Below are positions 58,406 to 64,000 of a DNA stretch of 64,000 nt, one piece after another. How positions within the stretch are numbered: the stretch's first letter is position 1; each line of letters opens with the position of its first letter. Source of the DNA: Inonotus obliquus (lineage: Eukaryota; Basidiomycota; Agaricomycetes; Hymenochaetales; Hymenochaetaceae); assembly GCA_032164295.1 (NCBI GenBank), contig JAJHTX010000007.1, positions 1,462,501-1,526,500 on the forward strand. The letters are read 5' to 3'. A program made the position numbers and the translations under genes. Under the pieces are notes generated by a model. It was not told where the DNA came from and did no database searches. It was given only the letters and a program-made list of their open reading frames with translations.

Positions 58406-60085
58406 ATGCCTCCATCAAAACTACCAAGTCGTAATTCAAGATTAAAGAACACCCTTTCGACGCTGAAGGGTCAAAGCCCTGTCGAACGCCTACCGGACGA
58501 ACTATTAGCCAACATTTTCCAGCTTGGATTGATAATGGAGAGGGAATGGTTCAGGTACAGGCTCAGGCCTATGTACTTGTACAAGGAAACGGACGACCGA
58601 GAAGGACAAGCGGACGACGAAATAGACGGAGAGGAAGGTGACTATGAAACGGATTTCCCGGAGAGCTATTCCGTTCCGGTGCGCGCGTCGCATGTTTGTC
58701 GACGTTGGAGGCAGGTTGCCTTAAATTCGCCAGCTTTGTGGACACTCATCAAATTCCACGACAACGGGAGTCCACCCGAAAGAATCAAAGAATGGATCAA
58801 GCGATCGCAAAGAAGTCCTCTCGACATAGCCCTACAATTTACGGATCGCGCGCTTCCGAAAGTTGAAGATGAAGATGAAGACGGCAGGGAGGAGAGAGAA
58901 GGAGTCGCTGATCTAATAGTCGAGTCCTATACACACATTCTCGACCAAGTGATTCCACACATTTACCGCTGGCGGTCAATCGACATAGATGTTAATGAAG
59001 CCAGCTATCTCATCGCTGCCTGCAAGCATCTCTCGGGGACAGTTCATAACGCACCATTGCTCGAGTCCATACAGCTTTTCGGTCGGGGCAAAAGCAATCC
59101 TTGGAAAGACGGAGTTATCCATCTGCCTACTCTCCCGTTAGATATTTACGCGCCAAACCTCTCAAAGGTCGCAGGTCGCGACCTCCATTTCGCATGGAAT
59201 GTCCTCATAGCAACAGCAGAACATGGCATGCCGGGTTCGATTCCGGTTTCAACGACGAATCTTACAGAGCTCGATCTTGAGAATGGCCAACAAGCATTTG
59301 ACGCGTTTGCCAGTATCATGCGATTCTCGCCAAACCTGTGTACCCTCAGGCTGAGTGACTACAAGCTCTTTGAAGGATCCCAAGGCCACTCCGGCTCGAC
59401 TATCTTCCTTCCCAAGCTGCGACATCTCACACTGCAATATCCTCAGGAGGAATGTGCAATATCGGTGTTGCGCTTGATCTATGCCCCTGCTCTGACAAGC
59501 ATCCGTCTCTGCTTTAATGGCGGCGAATGCACGAACTTCATAAATGAGATGGTAATGCCGATGCGCCCTCCTATGCCTGTTCCGGAGGATTTCCAGGTTC
59601 CAATCCATGTGCCGGATTCGTCATCTGGTACTTCGGGATATAGGATTATCGACCCATCAAGGCCGATGTCAATTCTCGCCAATGTAGCTGAAGCGAACCT
59701 ATTTCGTTTGACCTGCGAAGACGCAAGTGCACGCGCTTTCGTCTCTGCTTGTCGGCACCTGCAAACCTTGCTATTACACATGTCCATCCTCCCTACAGCC
59801 TTTTTGACAGTGCTAATGGAGGATGGCGGTGACCCAGCGGCTCATTCGAATGATCTAGACCTGGCTCCCTACGACGAACGAAACAGGATTATGTGCAAGC
59901 GCCTAGAAGTCCTGACCGTTTCCCACGTACCCACGATGGACCTAATGGGTGTAGTGAAGAAGCGAGCGGAACTTGGGATACCGATTCGTCAGCTTTACAT
60001 TGACCATGACGATCAGATGAATGAAGAGGACTTGAAACTCTTGGCGAGCAACGTCGAGGAGCTGAAGCGCGAGGGGGTCTATTAA
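58406..60085 (+). CDS. F-box protein with acidic insert, tandem paralogue
   Basis: An intronless frame of 559 residues starts MPPSKLPSRNSRLKN. The F-box begins at about residue 26 (VERLPDELLANIFQLG). The second half (VRASHVCRRWRQVALNSPALW) is displaced by about 50 residues, acidic in their centre (DDREGQADDEIDGEEGDYET). Downstream features match the gene before it, with the same helix HIYRWRSIDIDV against HISRWRTFELTV, LTELDLENGQQAFDAFASIM against LTELELAYHTDD, and LRHLTLQYPQEECAISVLRL against LQHLSLGYFGEDYAIALLRL. It lacks the long acidic tail. The two arose by duplication and diverged considerably. A role as SCF substrate adaptor is inferred. Confidence 0.85.
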   Translation: MPPSKLPSRNSRLKNTLSTLKGQSPVERLPDELLANIFQLGLIMEREWFRYRLRPMYLYKETDDREGQADDEIDGEEGDYETDFPESYSVPVRASHVCRRWRQVALNSPALWTLIKFHDNGSPPERIKEWIKRSQRSPLDIALQFTDRALPKVEDEDEDGREEREGVADLIVESYTHILDQVIPHIYRWRSIDIDVNEASYLIAACKHLSGTVHNAPLLESIQLFGRGKSNPWKDGVIHLPTLPLDIYAPNLSKVAGRDLHFAWNVLIATAEHGMPGSIPVSTTNLTELDLENGQQAFDAFASIMRFSPNLCTLRLSDYKLFEGSQGHSGSTIFLPKLRHLTLQYPQEECAISVLRLIYAPALTSIRLCFNGGECTNFINEMVMPMRPPMPVPEDFQVPIHVPDSSSGTSGYRIIDPSRPMSILANVAEANLFRLTCEDASARAFVSACRHLQTLLLHMSILPTAFLTVLMEDGGDPAAHSNDLDLAPYDERNRIMCKRLEVLTVSHVPTMDLMGVVKKRAELGIPIRQLYIDHDDQMNEEDLKLLASNVEELKREGVY

Positions 60086-60346
60086 TAGGATTATTCTTCT
60101 CTTTCTTCAATCGCAGTAGTTACTTATTCATGAATTACTAAAAATATACCCTCTGAAATCATGTGATCGTGTACTGGACACTGGAAACTAAAAAAGTACT
60201 CGGTCTACCCAGCAGCAATTGGTACCTCCTACGCCTTGTTCAGTTGCTTCAGGTCCATTCTCAAGCCCATTCTTCTGATACAACCTCTCTGTTCAGCGAA
60301 TTACTGTAATACTAACTAAATCAAGGAAGCCGAAGGAGGAAACAAA

Positions 60347-60773
60347 ATGGGCCGAAGTGCAAAAGTTCACAAACGTATCGTAAGTTCATTCAGTCATTCA
60401 TACATCATTCTCTCTTTTCCCGGTGCACTATATACTGATGAAATTGTTTACGATATAACAACACTGACGAACAAATATGTAGAAGAAATCCAAGTCAAGT
60501 ATATCTCAACACCAAAGTCAAAGCCAGCAAACATCTACCACGAATGCTTTGACTAAACCTCCCCCACCCCCTCCTTCTACTACCACTTCCTCGTCCGTCC
60601 CGCCCAATACCAAGCGCCGAGCGACGCTCAAAGAAAAAGCAAGCAAGCTTAAATCCAGGAAATCTGGAGATGGAAGCGGTCATGTATTGGGAGGAGCAGA
60701 TTACGTTCAGTTAATGATGGGAAGTCGAAGGAGGGCGAAGGAGGAAGCTGCCAAGTTACCCCCTCCTTCTTGA
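60347..60773 (+). CDS. Small basic protein of unknown function
   Basis: Two exons give about 107 residues. MGRSAKVHKRI ends at a GTAAGT donor near 60379, and after a TATGTAG acceptor near 60480 the frame resumes with KKSKSSISQHQSQSQQTST. A Pro/Ser/Thr-rich linker follows, then a Lys-rich conserved-looking part: TKRRATLKEKASKLKSRK, GGADYVQLMMGSRRRAKEEA, ending KLPPPS. The composition suggests a nuclear or nucleolar protein. I do not recognise the family. The second open frame alone is too short to be a gene; the spliced model explains both. Confidence 0.65.
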
Positions 60774-61617
60774 CCTTATTCTCCTTGGGCTGGGCCGGGT
60801 TTAGTCGCAGTTGGGTTGAGGTGGTAAGTGACTTACTTACTTCACTGTTCTTATCCCTATTATACTGCCATGCATGTAAAATCAGAAGGCTAACTTTCGC
60901 TATCTGATTGTCTAGATATACTTACTCTCCTCCGAATCAACAGTGTGGAACTACCATTACCTCAGTCTCCTCGTCTACACACTCCTACAACTCCAACAAC
61001 ATAGAGAACATCTGCTTTTCGTTTGCAATACTGGCCGGTCCCGGATTTCCTCTTGTGTCGGTACCACTTTCTTTTCTTTTCATCTCGGACGAACTTGGAA
61101 GATCGAAGCCTCGGCTTCGACATGCCTAGTATCCTTTGCCGACTTCGACTCGGAGGGCTACCAGTCCAATATTCCGGCAGTTTTGCATTCGATTGTAATC
61201 CTGCTTCATGGTACCACGGCTCCTATAACAATATGGAATAAGGGAAGAGGATGAGTCAGGAAGGAACAATGTCTGATGGTAACATTAATATTATCATTCC
61301 CAATCACACGTACAAAATATTCATGAATACTTATGCATATATGCATGTAGTCCGCAACAGTGTACACTAATGATGAGAACATAAACAAACAACTACAATC
61401 TCAACGTTTCAAGATGAAACGAAAGTGAGAACAACAGTTGAATCGGCGAGGGAAGTTCGAAGGGATAGCGGCCATTCACAATAGTGCAAGAAAGCGGCAG
61501 AAGAGGAAAGGGAACATACAGTGTAAGCGTTATGCGACGCAAATTATGGAACCGTTGGTGTAACACAAGAAAACAACAAAGACAAGACGAAAAAGAAGAC
61601 ATCCAACTAACGTTTGG
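60774..61617. other. Convergent intergenic region
   Basis: Two genes end here from opposite sides. It contains short tandem GACTTACTTACTTCAC-type repeats at 60830-60845 and AT-rich stretches at 61280-61390. Open frames (61 to 103 codons) match nothing. Confidence 0.4.
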
Positions 61618-63310
61618 TCATCGAGCCCCCACAGGCGAACTGAACGGTGCATTCAGCTCTCGCGGTCGCAACGTCTCCATCTGAATTTCATTCACTTCCC
61701 GCCTTCTCCCTGACCCAGACCCGGAATTAGACGTCAGCCCTCCTCCGCTCGCATGTGACGGAGCAATTTGATTTGAATTTGCATTGGGAACGGGAACTAC
61801 CACTTTCCAAGGCATCTCCGCACTTCCAAGTACCACATCAGGCAGCTCTTCATCCTCCTCTACATCTCCATGAGCTGACCCATTTCCACTTCCACTTGAT
61901 GACGAAGCATAAGGATTTCGTGATTTCCCTTTCATCCCGTGTATTAAACTTTCCCCCCATGACCGTGGACGATAAGGTGACGGCATAGCAATGAGTACGC
62001 TCACTTGTAATTGAGCAACCTCTGACCGAATTATTGGTTCGGTTAATTGTTGTTGTTGTTGAGCGCTGTTGTCTTGTGATGATGATGCGTCGATATTGTT
62101 ATTACCGCCGAGGGAAGAAGATTGCGTAGAGCCCGAAGGTCCACTTGGTGGGGAAGAAGGATCCTGGGTAGGCCTCCTTGCTCGGAAGAGCCGAGGTCGC
62201 CAATTCTGATTATTCACAAATCCAAGCGAAGCTGATCGTAAGAACCCTTGTCGAGGAGGGGGCGAAACGGGAGGTTGTTGTCCCGATCCAGTTAACCTGT
62301 CGTGTTGTATCCTAACCGACACTGGCTATAAACAGCACAAAGTACGTTAAATGTGTCAAACGGTCGACAAGGCAACAGACAAGTACAGAGTGCCAACTCA
62401 CCATCAAGCTCTCCCATTTCGTCTCAAGGGATACATCCTCTGGCGGGGCGAGATGGGAGTCCCACATCTTCGGCTTCTCACCAAAATCGATCCGTCTTCG
62501 TCCTCCAGGACCTCCAAACCCACCACCATGACCTGATCCCAACCCGCCTAATCCTCTTGCATCTCCAGCAGGATGCTCGGGGAGTACAATACCCTCTGCG
62601 AGTGCTTCTTGTACTCGACGCTGAAACCGTCTACGGATGATGAGAGAGCGGATGACGATCGCGCATGAGATGGCTAGTAAGAGTAGGAGAGTTGCGAGGA
62701 ACGTGAAGCTGTTTACGACATATGAAGACATTTGGTGGATGAAGGAGTAAGTCAGTAAGAGGTTGAGTTGAGTAGGAGGAGGAGGAGATGAAAGTAAGAA
62801 GCAGAGAAACGGAGAGGATCGGCGCTGAGACAACATCAATGGATCATCAGTCTCGGATGAATCAAAATAATAAAACATAGATAAGCCTCCTGAATATTCA
62901 GGACCAGGGCAATTCAGAATCCGTCTCAGGGTGCCCAAGGGACCACACACAGGGTTACTGTAATGTGCTCCCGCCGTGTAATCAAGGGCTGATCATCAAA
63001 AGCATACAGCGAGAACTCAAAAGAAATAAACCAAAAGCAGCAGATAACAGGAGACGGAAAAAAAAGATCTAATTGAGATGATTGAAATGTGTACGTACAG
63101 ATAAAGCGAGGATGTAGTTGCAAAATTGGGTGTATCATCACCGCTAGGTGTCTCTGTGGGAGAGGGTAGAGGGGTCGTAAAGAAATCGTTGTCGGTTTCA
63201 GTCTGGAGTACAGTTGCTGATGGGTCGGCGAGTTCCAGTGTCGGTGACGTCGACGGCGCAGGAGTAGGCGTCGATGAAAGGGAGGATATATCTGAACTTG
63301 ATTCACTCAT
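61618..63310 (-). CDS. Single-pass membrane protein with low-complexity regions
   Basis: The start MSESSSDISSLSSTPTPAPS lies at 63310; a Ser/Thr/Pro-rich outer part of about 70 residues has no signal peptide. An intron of about 390 bases (63100-62708), long for this window, joins SSLYL to the helix FTFLATLLLLLAISCAIVI. After RSLIIRRRFQRRVQEALAEG come a Gly-rich run, KMWDSHLAPPEDVSLETKWE and, after a further intron near 62310-62402, a 230-residue Ser/Pro/Gly-rich part with a poly-Gln run and a small conserved-looking part IRSEVAQLQVSVLIAMPSPY and MPWKVVVPVPNANS. The protein ends SSPVGAR. Basidiomycete-type, role unknown. Confidence 0.68.
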
Positions 63311-63645
63311 TGTGGGTTGTGCGTATGCGTTGAGAAAGGGAGCGTGACTACATGAAGGGTGTGATAAGAAGGGTTACTCTGCTGGGGACGTTGCGCCGTT
63401 GCGTCGTCCGAGACAGCACATCGCACTCATCCCCGACTACTCCTTATGACTAATAAACACACTCTTCACACCGCGGATGCAGTTACTGCTATGGATTATC
63501 GGTATTATAGCGGACAACCAAATGTCGTTGACTACATGCACCAGTCGCACGTTACGGCATTCATATGTGCATAGCGGCTAATAGCATCCCAACAGCCAGC
63601 TTGCGGCAATGCACTCAACGCACACCTCTTTCGACGTTCAGGCCA
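63311..63645. promoter_or_regulatory. Divergent promoter region, membrane protein (-) and TDT transporter (+)
   Basis: Two genes start in opposite directions 335 bases apart. I see no TATA box or other clear element. Confidence 0.45.
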
Positions 63646-64000
63646 ATGTACGCCCTCTCGACTACTGCTGCCGGGCCCTCTCTGTCGTTGAAGGAGTATA
63701 TTCGGTACGTCTTCGCTCCCGTCTATTCGCTACAACTCATCTTTCTTCTTCAGACGATTCACTCCAGCATGGCATGCAGCAATAATGGGTACGCCTCCTC
63801 TTCCCTCCGTTCGTTCTTCCTTTCACTCAATACGCATTCGAATGTAGGCACAGGGGCGATAACAATCCTCTTCAACGTCTTCCCTTATGGTTCTCAGACG
63901 CACCGAGCCTTCCAAATAACCTCTCTCATTTTCCTCGTCCTCAACACCCTCCTCTTCCTCCTCTTCACCAGCATCACTCTCGCTCGATATATTCTCTTTC
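63646..64000 (+). CDS. TDT-family transporter, SSU1/MAE1 type, 5' end only
   Basis: The ATG at 63646 gives MYALSTTAAGPSLSLKEYIR. Two introns (GTACGT...TTCAG, about 63705-63753, and GTACGC...TGTAG, about 63790-63847) restore frame into RFTPAWHAAIMGTGAITILF, then NVFPYGSQTHRAFQITS and a second hydrophobic segment LIFLVLNTLLFLLFTSITLA. The FTPAWHAAIMGTGA stretch is the N-terminal signature of tellurite-resistance/dicarboxylate (TDT) transporters, which in fungi export sulfite (SSU1) or import C4-dicarboxylates (MAE1). The window cuts the gene, so substrate-deciding parts are missing and the two cannot be separated. Confidence 0.82.
   Translation, partial: MYALSTTAAGPSLSLKEYIRYVFAPVYSLQLIFLLQTIHSSMACSNNGYASSSLRSFFLSLNTHSNVGTGAITILFNVFPYGSQTHRAFQITSLIFLVLNTLLFLLFTSITLARYILF

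Noticed and set aside
1..64000. Search for transposons, terminal repeats, CRISPR arrays and secondary-metabolite clusters
   Set aside because: I saw no reverse transcriptase, transposase, long terminal or inverted repeats, regularly spaced repeats, or polyketide, peptide or terpene synthase genes.

Overview
The window reads as chromosomal DNA of a basidiomycete fungus, most likely an Agaricomycete. The evidence is dense short genes on both strands, many introns of about 45-60 bases with GT...AG ends, and families typical of mushroom-forming fungi: a DUF6533-type membrane protein, F-box proteins with the VSHVCHRWRQVA-type signature, a MATH-BTB protein, single-pass membrane proteins with low-complexity stretches, and a GH16 KRE6/SKN1 enzyme. 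I see no virus, plasmid, phage, CRISPR array, rRNA or tRNA. No transposon is recognisable.

Layout. 0-6 kb: a membrane mucin (+) facing a DUF6533 seven-helix-type protein (-). 6-11 kb: three minus-strand genes, electron-transfer flavoprotein beta, mitochondrial processing peptidase beta and an F-box protein. 11-18 kb: the U6 snRNP assembly factor PRP24/SART3 and a MATH-BTB adaptor (+), followed by a coding-like remnant. 19.6-20.8 kb: the Golgi protein GRASP (-). 22.6-29.2 kb: an intronless PPR-like protein and a Zn2Cys6 transcription factor (+). 29.9-33.7 kb: the SUMO E1 subunit AOS1 and a small hydrophilic protein (+). 34-38.6 kb: a coiled-coil protein (-) and a KRE6/SKN1 beta-1,6-glucan synthesis protein (+) diverging from one 315-base promoter. 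39.9-44 kb: a ULP2/SENP6-7-type SUMO protease (+). 45-51.5 kb: a single-pass membrane protein (-), branched-chain 2-oxoacid dehydrogenase E1 alpha (+) and another single-pass membrane protein (+). 51.9-55.5 kb: an Fe(II)/2-oxoglutarate dioxygenase-like protein (-), a small protein (-) head to head with a mitochondrial K+/H+ exchange-related protein (+). 55.9-60.8 kb: two tandem F-box proteins and a small basic protein (+). 61.6-64 kb: a single-pass membrane protein (-) and the start of a TDT/SSU1-type transporter (+), cut by the window edge.

Functional themes. Five proteins are mitochondrial or likely so (ETFB, MPP beta, the PPR protein, BCKDHA, the KHE1-like protein). ETF and the branched-chain dehydrogenase serve the same catabolic route. 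AOS1 and the ULP2-like protease act at opposite ends of the SUMO cycle. Four proteins look like E3 ubiquitin-ligase adaptors (three F-box, one MATH-BTB). In three of them an acidic low-complexity segment splits the fold that should dock on the ligase core, which is the most unusual recurring feature I found. No wholly new multi-gene system is evident. Exon boundaries were inferred by eye from reading frame and splice consensus, so CDS spans include introns.
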